A stretch of DNA of 64,000 nucleotides from Neobacillus novalis NBRC 102450 (lineage in GTDB: Bacteria; Bacillota; Bacilli; Bacillales; Cytobacillaceae): contig NZ_BCVP01000009.1 of assembly GCF_001591805.1 (NCBI RefSeq), positions 124,001 to 188,000 of the forward strand, given 5' to 3'. A model generated the notes under the pieces. It saw nothing but the letters and a program-made list of their open reading frames with translations, was not told the DNA's origin and did no database searches. Positions 8,155-16,197 of the stretch are shown here, piece after piece (position 1 is the stretch's first letter; each line of letters opens with the position of its first letter). Position numbers and translations under genes: made by a program.

Positions 8155-8375
8155 AGATTATTGGTTCTAAAAATGGGATTGAAAAAGAGTTAATAAGAAA
8201 AATAAATATCCCTTATCATGGGATTATCAGAGGGGAAACTTAGAAGATATATAGACTTTGAAAATTTCATTGATCTGTTTAGTGTGGTGAAAGGTTGTAT
8301 GGAGGCCCGGAAGATTTAAAAAAAACTGAAACCTGATTTAGTGTTTTCCAAGTGCTGATTTGTGTCTAAAAGCAC
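8155..8375 (+). pseudogene. murG: Decayed murG fragment
   Basis: Translation gives a clear match to the N-terminal region of MurG, the UDP-GlcNAc transferase that makes lipid II. IIGSKNGIEKELIRKINIPY, then after a one-base frameshift near 8232 GKLRRYIDFENFIDLFSVVK, then KKLKPDLVFSK. Frame breaks are TAA at 8317 and TGA at 8356. Only about 70 residues of a roughly 360-residue enzyme remain and there is no start, so it cannot function. The 465-base gap between the ArsR-type and VWA genes holds nothing else certain; a 25-codon frame at 8418-8495 (MKGSQRGEALQTLVNE) could not be assigned. Confidence 0.72.
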
Positions 8376-8549
8376 TTAGAGTCGGTTCAGAACAAGAGAG
8401 AAGAATTTCGGAGGAACATGAAAGGTTCACAAAGAGGGGAAGCATTGCAAACTCTAGTAAATGAAATAAACAAATCTTTAATACAACGAAAATGAAGAAG
8501 CGGATTCTCGACTTTCATTTAAAAAATTTTTTAAGGAGAATTAATTAAA

Positions 8550-9296
8550 ATGGCGACAATAGATTTGCAGAAAAAGAGCGTAAAGATTGTCTTGGAAAAA
8601 AAGAAGTTAGCAACGGTCACAGCTAGAGTGGGGCTGGTTTTAGATATTACGGGCTCCATGAGAAACATGTACAAGAATGGTACTGTCCAAAAGGTAGTGG
8701 AAAGGATTTTGGCAATAGCCTCCCAGTTTGATGACGATGGTATGTTGGATGTATGGGTCTATGATAATGAGTTTTCAAGATTAAAACCCGTTTCGGAGGG
8801 GGATTTCGACGGTTATGTGAATCGAATTATTCTTGAGGATGAATTAGTACATAAATTCGGCAGAAATGACGAACCGCCCGTAATGAAAGATGTATTAAGA
8901 AAGTATCTTGAAGAGGAACCAAGCACGGATCCAGCTTATATTGTTTTTATCAACGATGGAGGCTGCAAGAAATCAATTAAGCCGATAATTGAAAGTTCCG
9001 CCAAACATCCTGTATTTTGGCAGTTTGTTGGAATTGGAAATGGGAATTTTGATTTTCTGAGGAAATTAGATACGATGGAAGGACGAATCGTCGATAACGC
9101 AAACTTTTTTCATGTCGAAGAAATAGATAAGATTTCTGATGATCAGCTTTACGATTCTTTATTAAACGAATTCCCAAGCTGGTTAAGGGAAGCGAGGCAA
9201 AAAGGAATTCTTGAAGACGAGGAAACGGAGCACAAATTTGCTGCGAAGACTGAACCGATAAAGAAGAGCTTTTGGAGTAAATTATTTGGCCGCTAA
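8550..9296 (+). CDS. VWA domain-containing protein, TerF-like
   Basis: 248 residues. After a short TerD-like start (MATIDLQKKSVKIVLEKKKL) comes a von Willebrand A domain resembling the C-terminal half of tellurium-resistance protein TerF. The metal-site motif reads DITGSM (DxTGSM instead of DxSxS), with YDNEFSRLKP, INDGGC and FWQFVGIGNGNFDFLRKLD later. AAGGAG precedes ATG 8550. No ter operon is nearby, so this is an isolated member next to a decayed murG. Its function is unknown. Confidence 0.8.
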   Translation: MATIDLQKKSVKIVLEKKKLATVTARVGLVLDITGSMRNMYKNGTVQKVVERILAIASQFDDDGMLDVWVYDNEFSRLKPVSEGDFDGYVNRIILEDELVHKFGRNDEPPVMKDVLRKYLEEEPSTDPAYIVFINDGGCKKSIKPIIESSAKHPVFWQFVGIGNGNFDFLRKLDTMEGRIVDNANFFHVEEIDKISDDQLYDSLLNEFPSWLREARQKGILEDEETEHKFAAKTEPIKKSFWSKLFGR

Positions 9297-9382
9297 CAAA
9301 GCATGAGATGATTTCTTTTCTCAAGTAACGGAAGCGAAAAGAATTCGTCTATTTTCTATAATAAGTAGGGGAGGGTTATAAA

Positions 9383-9691
9383 TTGAAAAAGTTACTTTTA
9401 TCGTCGTTAGCATTGACACTAAGCGCCACTTTATTTGGCTGCAGCCGTACAGAAAAAGTACAAGAACAGGGCGCCATAAACCACGAACGGCATCAACAGA
9501 AAATCATCATTAGAAACAATGTAAATGACCCGCTGCCGCCAGAGGTACAGGATGTTGACGCGATGCCAAATAACAGCGGGCCACAATTGATTCCCAAAGC
9601 CGATCCCAATAAACCCATTGTCATTACCAAAATGCCTTACTCTAATAAAGGAAATGGAAATTCAATTGGAAGTGAAATTAAATCTAGATAG
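9383..9691 (+). CDS. Small putative lipoprotein
   Basis: 102 residues with a lipoprotein signal peptide (KKLLLSSLALTLSATLFGC); Cys20 follows the lipobox LFGC. The mature part is polar and proline/asparagine rich with no recognised domain. Translation starts at TTG 9383, preceded by GGGGAGGG. It lies 58 bases before another exported protein, so the two may form a small operon with surface roles. Function unknown. Confidence 0.72.
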   Translation: MKKLLLSSLALTLSATLFGCSRTEKVQEQGAINHERHQQKIIIRNNVNDPLPPEVQDVDAMPNNSGPQLIPKADPNKPIVITKMPYSNKGNGNSIGSEIKSR

Positions 9692-9748
9692 TTGATAGTT
9701 ATTAATTCCAGATGGCCAAGGATGCGTTAATCAGCGGGAGGAGATTGG

Positions 9749-10210
9749 ATGAAGTACAAGCCCTTATTTGTATTTGTTTTATTTTTCACTGCAATAACTT
9801 CGTTTTTTATGCCAAGTAAGTCCTCAGCAAGTTGGGTCAATTTGTTTGTGGTCTGGGATGGCTATACCTATGTCGTTAGCGATGAGAATGTAACAGAGAT
9901 AGATAAAGAGATTGGGCATGTTACAAAGTATTCGGATATGGAAGGTACTTATTCGGGTAACTTTTCAAACATCTATAAAAAAGGGACTAAATACTATTCA
10001 ATTAAAGGAATTAGCACAGATGATGCCATTGCCATTAAAGAGAAGGACGGTATATACAAAAAGGCAACCAGAGAAGGGGAGTATGCAGGCAATAAAAATG
10101 ATTTCCTAAAACCTGGTTCCTTCACAATAATTATCGGGATTTTATTTCTTCTGTTAGTCATTGCAATTGGTTTTTACTTCGTTGAAAAGAAAGGGAAAAA
10201 GGGGAAGTAA
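9749..10210 (+). CDS. Hypothetical secreted or membrane protein with C-terminal anchor
   Basis: 153 residues. An N-terminal signal peptide (about 1-28, likely ending at SSASW) leads an extracytoplasmic domain with many Gly/Tyr/Lys residues. A C-terminal transmembrane helix (about 127-147, FTIIIGILFLLLVIAIGFYF) and a Lys-rich tail follow. The arrangement resembles a cell-surface protein with a stop-transfer anchor. GGGAGGAG precedes the ATG. I do not recognise the family. Confidence 0.68.
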   Translation: MKYKPLFVFVLFFTAITSFFMPSKSSASWVNLFVVWDGYTYVVSDENVTEIDKEIGHVTKYSDMEGTYSGNFSNIYKKGTKYYSIKGISTDDAIAIKEKDGIYKKATREGEYAGNKNDFLKPGSFTIIIGILFLLLVIAIGFYFVEKKGKKGK

Positions 10211-10228
10211 CAAAGTCCTATTATATCA

Positions 10229-10570
10229 TTACTTAGGCGTCTCCTTAAAAGTTACGTTAATGACCTTTTGGGTTTCATTGTTGAATTCAATATTAATAAA
10301 AACTCCAAATTCTTTTTGATTGTCTTTTAACCACAGTTTGAATTTCTCCGTTGAGGTCTGTGGGCCAGGAGTTCTGCCAATATGAAGATAATCAATGATC
10401 TTGGCATTCGGATACCTTTCTTCCGTTTTCTTCATAGCAAACTCACCCCATTTCGCATATGGCGGAATGGGTTTCTGCTGCGCATAGGCATGAGTGAATA
10501 CATTCAGTTGTTCTCCACTGACAGAGCAAAAAAGTAATGTTACTAATAAACTAATTAGCAGTCTCTTCAA
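10229..10570 (-). CDS. DUF3889 protein, YqzG/YhdC-like secreted protein
   Basis: About 113 residues: a signal peptide, then the compact DUF3889 domain with YAKWGEFAMKKTEERYPNAK, IDYLHIGR and FKLWLKDNQKEFGVFINI. Homologues in Bacillus (YqzG, YhdC) are small secreted proteins of unknown function. TTG 10570 is favoured because GAGGGTC lies 5 bases upstream; a longer frame to 10600 lacks a ribosome site. It converges with the preceding plus-strand gene across 18 bases. Confidence 0.8.
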   Translation of the reverse strand: MKRLLISLLVTLLFCSVSGEQLNVFTHAYAQQKPIPPYAKWGEFAMKKTEERYPNAKIIDYLHIGRTPGPQTSTEKFKLWLKDNQKEFGVFINIEFNNETQKVINVTFKETPK

Positions 10571-10650
10571 GTAATGACCCTCTTTTTTTTCTATTATCAT
10601 TGCACATTAAGAAGAAAATTATGTAAAGTAAATTGAAAGGGGGACTCCAA

Positions 10651-11391
10651 ATGGAATATAAAGGTTCTGACGTTTACGATCATGAAAAGTTTTTCACAGA
10701 TTATTTAAAAAGAAGACATCGGGAAGAAAGTCCAAACAATATTATCGAACGGCCTGTGATAGTGGAGCTAATGGGGGATGTGGCAGGGGAATATATATTA
10801 GATTTAGGCTGCGGTGATGCTGGGTTTGGGCGCGAACTATTTCAGCAGGGCTGTTCAAGTTATGAAGGAGTAGAAGGTTCGACAAACATGGTGGAAAAAG
10901 CCAGAGAAATGTTAAATGAGACAAATGGAAAAGTTCATCATAGTTCTATGGAAACGTGGGATTTCCCGGAAGCGAGATATGATAAAGTTGTTTCGCGGCT
11001 GGCCCTTCATTATTTAGCAGAATTAGGTCCAGTATTTGAACAAGTGAACAAATGTTTAAAAGCAGATGGAAAGTTTATCTTTAGCGTTCAACATCCGATT
11101 TTAACATCATCTATCGAAAGTGCTTCACACTCTTCGCAGCGGCAGAATTGGATTGTCGACGAATACTTTCATGTAGGCAAGCGGGTAGAAACATGGATTG
11201 AAAAAGAAGTGGTTAAATATCATCGAACAGTTGAAGATTATTTTAAACTATTAAAAAGTGAAGGATTTTCCATAGATGAAATCCGAGAATGCAGCCCACA
11301 AAAAGAGAATTTTAAAAGTGAGCAAGAGTATATAAGACGGATGGGAATTCCACTTTTCTTAGTATTTTCCTGTAGCAAATCCGCGGATTAA
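10651..11391 (+). CDS. Class I SAM-dependent methyltransferase
   Basis: 246 residues with a Rossmann-like methyltransferase core. Motif I is ILDLGCGDAGFGREL, the acidic end of strand 2 lies in YEGVEGSTNM, and the post-motif region includes YDKVVSRLALHYLAEL. AAAGGGGG at 10636-10643 marks ATG 10651 as the start. It is followed within 8 bases by a P-loop protein, so the two are probably co-transcribed. The acceptor is unknown. Confidence 0.87.
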   Translation: MEYKGSDVYDHEKFFTDYLKRRHREESPNNIIERPVIVELMGDVAGEYILDLGCGDAGFGRELFQQGCSSYEGVEGSTNMVEKAREMLNETNGKVHHSSMETWDFPEARYDKVVSRLALHYLAELGPVFEQVNKCLKADGKFIFSVQHPILTSSIESASHSSQRQNWIVDEYFHVGKRVETWIEKEVVKYHRTVEDYFKLLKSEGFSIDEIRECSPQKENFKSEQEYIRRMGIPLFLVFSCSKSAD

Positions 11392-11398
11392 CAGAACG

Positions 11399-11914
11399 GT
11401 GGCAGATATGCAAAAAATACATATTATTGGTTCAGTTGGCAGTGGAAAAACGACATTAGCACGGACCCTATCTGCTAAGTTGAAAGTTCCTCATTATGAA
11501 TTAGATAATGTTGTCTGGAAACGGTGTACGTCAGGAGATATAAGAAGATCCGATGAAGAAAGAAATGAATATTTAAATTCTATCATTCATACTGATGCTT
11601 GGATAATAGAAGGTGTTCATTATGAATGGGTAGCACAAAGTTTTCAGAATGCGGATATGATTATCTTTTTGGATACGGACTACTCTAAACGAACATATAG
11701 GATAATCAAAAGATTTTTTTTACAAAAGGTTGGGCTTGAACAAGCAAACTATCAACCAACATTCAAGATGTTTAGGAAAATGTTCAAGTGGAATGCCTAT
11801 TTTGAGAACGAAGGTAAACCAGAAATACTAAAAACTTTAAGCAAATATAATAAAAAGTTGATCATTTTAAAGGATAACAAGGAAATTGAAAAATACTGTT
11901 CCCATTCTACATAA
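11399..11914 (+). CDS. AAA/adenylate kinase-like P-loop protein (FlaR-type topology modulation protein)
   Basis: 171 residues. The Walker A motif is IIGSVGSGKTTLA at about residues 8-20, followed by HYELDNVVWK and DAWIIEGVHYEW, typical of the small kinase-like family annotated as DNA topology modulation protein FlaR. IIFLDTDYSKRTYRIIKRF resembles the lid region. The frame starts at GTG 11399, 7 bases after the methyltransferase stop; ATG 11408 is an alternative. The substrate is unknown and the topology link is historical annotation. Confidence 0.78.
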   Translation: MADMQKIHIIGSVGSGKTTLARTLSAKLKVPHYELDNVVWKRCTSGDIRRSDEERNEYLNSIIHTDAWIIEGVHYEWVAQSFQNADMIIFLDTDYSKRTYRIIKRFFLQKVGLEQANYQPTFKMFRKMFKWNAYFENEGKPEILKTLSKYNKKLIILKDNKEIEKYCSHST

Positions 11915-11970
11915 AGATCATTTCGTTTCGGCATTATAACAGATTTTCAATTTTAAAGGAGGAGAACAAT

Positions 11971-12759
11971 TTGAACCTACTACAAAACGTCCTGGACCTT
12001 GATATAGCGTACATTGACACCTTTACAAAGAGAATAAACACGTCATGGGGTTATATCTTTTACAATGAAAACCAACCGACATATTATGATGCCAATCATG
12101 CTCATATACATAAAGCACCGGAAAATCCCAGGGCGGTTATTGAGGAAGTAATTCAGTTCTTTAATGAAAGAAACATAACACCGCGCTTCTATCTTTATAA
12201 TCTGGAAAAACTATCGCAATTTATAAAGGAATTAGATTCATACAAATTTGGCTTTGAAGAATTAGTCAGCCCAATTCAAATCTGGAATAAAGATATCAAG
12301 AACCATAAAAGAAGTGATCAAGTTACGATTGAAAAAGTAACAGAGGAAAATTTCAATGAAGCATTAGAGATTGAATGCAGTATTAAGGAGTTTGGTGGAA
12401 GGGAAGTGAGAGAAAAGGCTTTTTCCGAAGAGTTTAAGCACCCTGCTTTCACATATTATATTCTTCGTTATGATGGTATTGCCTGTGCGACTGCTTGCTT
12501 ATTCGAGCATGGAAATCAAGCTCGAATGGAGAGCGTAGCGACGAAAGAAGAATTCAGAGGGAAGGGTCTAATTGGCGAGCTTATTTACTTCCTGCAAGGA
12601 GAAGTAAAGAAAAGCGGCAAGGAAGATTTATGGGTTTTTCCGATCAATGAGAAAATCGAAAAGGTCTATGCAAAATATGGTTTCAATACTGCAGGGAAGT
12701 TTGTAACAGGCCATGCCTTCTTAGGTGGGAGAAGCTTTAAAGAAATCCGGGAAGGCTAG
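11971..12759 (+). CDS. GNAT family N-acetyltransferase
   Basis: 262 residues. The first half is a divergent acetyltransferase-like domain. The second (about 115-250) has the typical motif A (VATKEEFRGKGLIGELIYF) and a final YAKYGFNTAGKF segment, so the protein may be a tandem GNAT with only the C-terminal half keeping acetyl-CoA residues. The TTG start at 11971 has an excellent AAAGGAGGAG upstream. It could form an operon with the two genes before it. Confidence 0.85.
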   Translation: MNLLQNVLDLDIAYIDTFTKRINTSWGYIFYNENQPTYYDANHAHIHKAPENPRAVIEEVIQFFNERNITPRFYLYNLEKLSQFIKELDSYKFGFEELVSPIQIWNKDIKNHKRSDQVTIEKVTEENFNEALEIECSIKEFGGREVREKAFSEEFKHPAFTYYILRYDGIACATACLFEHGNQARMESVATKEEFRGKGLIGELIYFLQGEVKKSGKEDLWVFPINEKIEKVYAKYGFNTAGKFVTGHAFLGGRSFKEIREG

Positions 12760-12780
12760 GAGTGGTAAATTATTTCAACA

Positions 12781-12818
12781 AGGGTTCAGTCCCCTTCTAA
12801 AACTAAGGGACTGAACTC
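12781..12818 (-). terminator. Terminator-like hairpin
   Basis: GTTCAGTCCC and GGGACTGAAC form a 10-bp stem with a 13-base loop. It follows the decayed sigma gene on the minus strand and the GNAT gene on the plus strand. T-runs are weak on both sides. Confidence 0.6.
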
Positions 12819-12821
12819 GAA

Positions 12822-12980
12822 CTATATTGGATTTTGGTTAAACCGATGAATAGAAATACATGCTTGATAAAAAGTTTCTTGTAAAAGTTCCTCAGCTTGC
12901 TGGGGATTTTTCGTCAAATAAAACAAATAGGAATAAATCCCCTTAGAATGTAATTCGTACAATTCCTTTAACTCCTCCAC
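12822..12980 (-). pseudogene. Truncated ECF sigma factor fragment
   Basis: A 52-codon frame from GTG 12980, with AAAGGGGG ahead of it, encodes sigma region 2 only: LYELHSKGIYSYLFYLTKNP, then QQAEELLQETFYQACISIHR, containing the core-binding ExLLQExF motif. It stops at TAG 12822, where region 2 should run on and region 4 follow. The start signal survives, but about two thirds of the protein is missing. It differs in sequence from the two intact sigma factors in the window. It is most likely a remnant; a functional mini-protein cannot be excluded. Confidence 0.65.
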
Positions 12981-13131
12981 TCCCTCACCCCCTTTCTAAG
13001 TATAAGTCTTTTTGAATGCTGATTCGTTACAACGGAAATGGAAATTTTGTTATTTTTCTATTAATGATTCTGCTATAATCGAAATACAGTTGGAAAATTC
13101 ATACTTAAAAAACAGATTGGATGAGGAAACC

Positions 13132-13563
13132 ATGAAAAAGAAGTATCCTATTGTAATTTTAACTGGAATTTTTGCTATTTGTATGGGCATAGCAATATAC
13201 CTGTTTACTCATACCTCAATTTTTAATTTCCGAGTTTCTAACAGCGATTTTACCTCCGTGATTATTCAAACGAAGGAGAATAATTATCAGATTACTGATA
13301 AAAAGACTGTATTAAAAATTGCTAAAGCTGCTTCAAAAATGAAGAAAGGATCCAAAGTGGATAATGGTCAATTCCCTCCAGGCAAACAATACGATAAATA
13401 TTACAAACTGCTTTTTCAAACAGAGTCAAAAGGAACAATTGGCGGTTCATTTTGGTTACAAGGTGATCTTCTTGTGATTGATTCAAATGGATATTATTGG
13501 TCTGTTAGCGATGAACTTTTAAATGATATTGAAAAAGGATTAAAAAATAGCAAACAGTTATAA
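13132..13563 (+). CDS. Hypothetical membrane-anchored protein
   Basis: 143 residues from ATG 13132, which has GATGAGGA upstream; the frame is open for 40 codons before that without a start signal. One N-terminal transmembrane helix (about 6-26, IVILTGIFAICMGIAIYLF) is followed by an extracytoplasmic domain of about 115 residues with DKYYKLLFQT and GGSFWLQGDLLVID. It precedes two other small membrane proteins at 13635 and 14323 of similar design. Family not recognised. Confidence 0.68.
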   Translation: MKKKYPIVILTGIFAICMGIAIYLFTHTSIFNFRVSNSDFTSVIIQTKENNYQITDKKTVLKIAKAASKMKKGSKVDNGQFPPGKQYDKYYKLLFQTESKGTIGGSFWLQGDLLVIDSNGYYWSVSDELLNDIEKGLKNSKQL

Positions 13564-13634
13564 ATGGATGGATGAATGATATCAAAAAATAATTTATTAT
13601 AAACAGAAATTCATAGTTTTATTGGGGGACAACA

Positions 13635-14222
13635 ATGAAAGTAACTCGGATTTTGATTTCCATTTTGGTTGTATTCTTAATTTTTTGGTTTCTTTATTTT
13701 TTGAAAACGGGGGATTTGTTTTTTTCAGAAAGCTTTTTTACAAAGGAAAGAGCATATCAAGCATGGGCGAGTAATACGAAGTATTCGGGAATGACGAGTG
13801 ATTTTTTAAAGAATGCTAAAAAAATCGAAACAGATGATGAAAGATTACTCATTTTAGCTGGTGAAAATCAAATTTATCAGCTTCGTTTTCGAAAGGACTT
13901 TTTTCTTTGGACATTCCCTTCAATTTATAGTATCGATAGCGATGATATTAAAAGAATAAATGAGAAACAGCTTGATTATGATTTAAGTTTCAACTGTGTG
14001 GAAACAGCTATTACCAATAATTCTGATATTGTCAAAGTTAAAATAGGAAAAAGTGACGCAGAATTATTGCCATTGGGATCATATTTTAAGGAAGCCAAAG
14101 ATTTGAAATTTTGGTTTTATAATACACAACCTGATGCGTTTGACTGCCAAGGACCTTCGGGAGAAACATTCACTTTTTATGATAACAGCGGAAAGGTAAT
14201 CAAAAAGATAGAAGATAATTAA
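13635..14222 (+). CDS. Hypothetical membrane-anchored protein
   Basis: 195 residues. One N-terminal transmembrane segment (about 5-24, ILISILVVFLIFWFLYFLKT) is followed by an extracytoplasmic domain with two cysteines, one in SFNCVETAI and one in AFDCQGPSG, that could form a disulphide. ATTGGGGG precedes ATG 13635. No known domain is seen. It belongs to a run of accessory membrane proteins (13.1-15.4 kb). Confidence 0.68.
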   Translation: MKVTRILISILVVFLIFWFLYFLKTGDLFFSESFFTKERAYQAWASNTKYSGMTSDFLKNAKKIETDDERLLILAGENQIYQLRFRKDFFLWTFPSIYSIDSDDIKRINEKQLDYDLSFNCVETAITNNSDIVKVKIGKSDAELLPLGSYFKEAKDLKFWFYNTQPDAFDCQGPSGETFTFYDNSGKVIKKIEDN

Positions 14223-14322
14223 GTAGGATGAAATTTCTATTATTTTTGGTTTGGTTCATTTTCGAAATTTCAATTTCGGAGAACAATAGTAGCATAGTTG
14301 ATTTTTCGAAAGGAAGATTTAA

Positions 14323-14727
14323 ATGAAGTTAATCTATTGGCTTTTAAAAATTGCACTTCTGTTTGTAGTTTTGTATATCGGTGACACCTACTTAAAAAGT
14401 TTCGGTTGGTGGTCAGTGATTATTTGTGTCGTGGCATTTATCCTAGGTACTCGGTTGATCGATAAGAAAATCGACGAATACAATAAACAATACTTTTTAA
14501 AGAGGCTTCCAGTTTTAGACGAATTAAAGATAGGACAGTTCATAACGGTTGAATTGCTAAATGGCCAGAAATTGGTGAATCGAGTCTACATGGCATCTCT
14601 TAGTACGGAGATATTAATTGGCGCTGAGCCTATTTTGACATTCGGAGTTGAGGAATTGGAGCAGGGAACGAAAAAGAACCGTTGGGTAAAACTTAAAAAA
14701 GTGAAATCTATCAAGATTGTTCAATGA
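14323..14727 (+). CDS. Hypothetical membrane protein
   Basis: 134 residues with two closely spaced N-terminal hydrophobic segments (about 3-20 and 28-44), then a soluble C-terminal part with a beta-rich pattern (LKIGQFITVELLNGQKLVNR). GAAAGGAAG lies before ATG 14323. The C-terminal part looks like a small SH3- or PRC-like barrel, but this is a guess. Function unknown. Confidence 0.65.
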   Translation: MKLIYWLLKIALLFVVLYIGDTYLKSFGWWSVIICVVAFILGTRLIDKKIDEYNKQYFLKRLPVLDELKIGQFITVELLNGQKLVNRVYMASLSTEILIGAEPILTFGVEELEQGTKKNRWVKLKKVKSIKIVQ

Positions 14728-14845
14728 AATAAACTCCCTGTTAGACAGTAAGTGTGGTCTTTAAGAAGATAAAATTGGGATTGTACCCCAGAATAAACTT
14801 CCAAGTAAATGGAAAAAGTAACGTTAAAAAGATGTGGAGTAAACC

Positions 14846-15370
14846 ATGCACTTTATTTTTAATGGACTTTTTCTATTAGCTGGAATCAAATGGGGAAATT
14901 GGCGCAAGTGGCGCGGTTATTATCCGACCATTTTATTCTTTATTATTGGCGACCTGCTGAAAAATTTTTTGTTTTATAACTACCGATTCTGGATGTACAA
15001 AGAGACAATCCTTGCTGAAAACATCCTTAGAAATCACGCATTTATTTCCATTATGATCATGTTTGTTGTTTACCCATCAACCATCATGATTTATCTTGGC
15101 CATTTTCCTCAAGGGAAGGTGAAAGCTGCTTTTTGGATATTTTTTTGGGTATTTCTTTTTTCATCGGTGGAATACATCAATCTTCACTATTTAAACTTGA
15201 TTGAACATCATCACGGCTGGAGTATGTACTGGTCATTCTTTTTTAATATTGTGATGTTTTCTGTGCTGCGAATACATTACAAACATCCACTCTTGGCGTG
15301 GGGACTATCTGCAGTATGGATTCTATTTTTGTGGAACGTATTTGAGATACCGATTGAAAAAGTGAGATAG
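14846..15370 (+). CDS. CBO0543-family multi-pass membrane protein
   Basis: 174 residues with about five transmembrane helices and conserved aromatic motifs (GNWRKWRGYYPTILFFIIGD, LLKNFLFYNYRFW, EHHHGWSMYWSFFFN) characteristic of the Firmicute CBO0543 family. No biochemical function is known for these proteins. GTGGAG precedes the ATG. It closes the run of small membrane genes and is followed by a terminator. Confidence 0.78.
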   Translation: MHFIFNGLFLLAGIKWGNWRKWRGYYPTILFFIIGDLLKNFLFYNYRFWMYKETILAENILRNHAFISIMIMFVVYPSTIMIYLGHFPQGKVKAAFWIFFWVFLFSSVEYINLHYLNLIEHHHGWSMYWSFFFNIVMFSVLRIHYKHPLLAWGLSAVWILFLWNVFEIPIEKVR

Positions 15371-15424
15371 TAGTTTGTCACCCGAGTTTCCTCCCGTCTA
15401 AACAAATTAAATTAATTTCACCTG

Positions 15425-15454
15425 CCACAGTCCTTGATGCTGTGGTATTTTTTT
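15425..15454 (+). terminator. Rho-independent terminator
   Basis: CCACAG and CTGTGG form a 6-bp stem followed by TATTTTTTT. It separates the CBO0543 gene from the two-component system. Confidence 0.75.
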
Positions 15455-15513
15455 AATATAGAGACAAATTTACATAAATCTTCATCTAAATAATGATAGG
15501 GGGAAGAGAAAAA

Positions 15514-16197
15514 TTGAGAAATATATTAATCGTGGATGATGATAATGAAATCGTCCAATTGATTGCGATTTATTTGCAAAATGAAGGCTATAAAATTTCA
15601 CGGGCATTTAATGGCGAAGAGGCCTTAGCCCTTTTTGAAAAGGAAAAGATTGATTTGATTGTATTAGACGTGATGATGCCAAAGGTCGATGGCATGGAAG
15701 TATGAAGGATTTTACGTGAAAAAAATCATGTGCCAATCCTGATGATTAGTGCCAAAACAGAGGATATCGACAAAATAACCGGGTTAATGAGCGGTGCTGA
15801 TGATTACTTAACAAAACCCTTCAATCCCTTAGAGCTAGTGGCTCGTGTTAAAACATTAATACGAAGGACCTATCTCTACCAAGAGGAACGGGGCGTAGAC
15901 GAGATTATTAAGGTGGGAAGTCTGGAGGTTAATAAAACCTTTCATACAGCAAAGGTAAAGGGAAGTTCCATCCCATTAACCTCAAAAGAATTTGCGATTC
16001 TTTATATCATGGTATCCAATCTGGGCAGAGTTTTTAGCAGCGAAGAAATCTTTGAACTCGTATGGAAGGAAACATACTTTTCTTCAAATAATACGGTGAT
16101 GGTTCATATCAGCAATTTACGCGAAAAGCTTGAAAAGGAACTAGGCTATAAATTAATCAAAACCATCTGGGGAGTGGGGTACAAAATTGATGGATAA
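15514..16197 (+). pseudogene. VanR-like response regulator interrupted by an in-frame TGA
   Basis: The TTG at 15514 (AGGGGG upstream) opens an OmpR/VanR-type regulator. The receiver domain shows LIVDDDN, the phospho-acceptor in LIVLDVMMPKVDGMEV, then TGA at 15703-15705, after which the frame continues without shift as RILREKNHVPILMISAK and KPF to the end of the receiver and a complete winged-helix DNA-binding domain. Relatives carry Cys, Trp or Arg at this point, so a single base change explains the stop. Either the gene is dead, UGA is read through, the downstream half is re-initiated (GTG 15730), or the base is a sequencing error. The histidine kinase next to it is intact. Confidence 0.8.
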
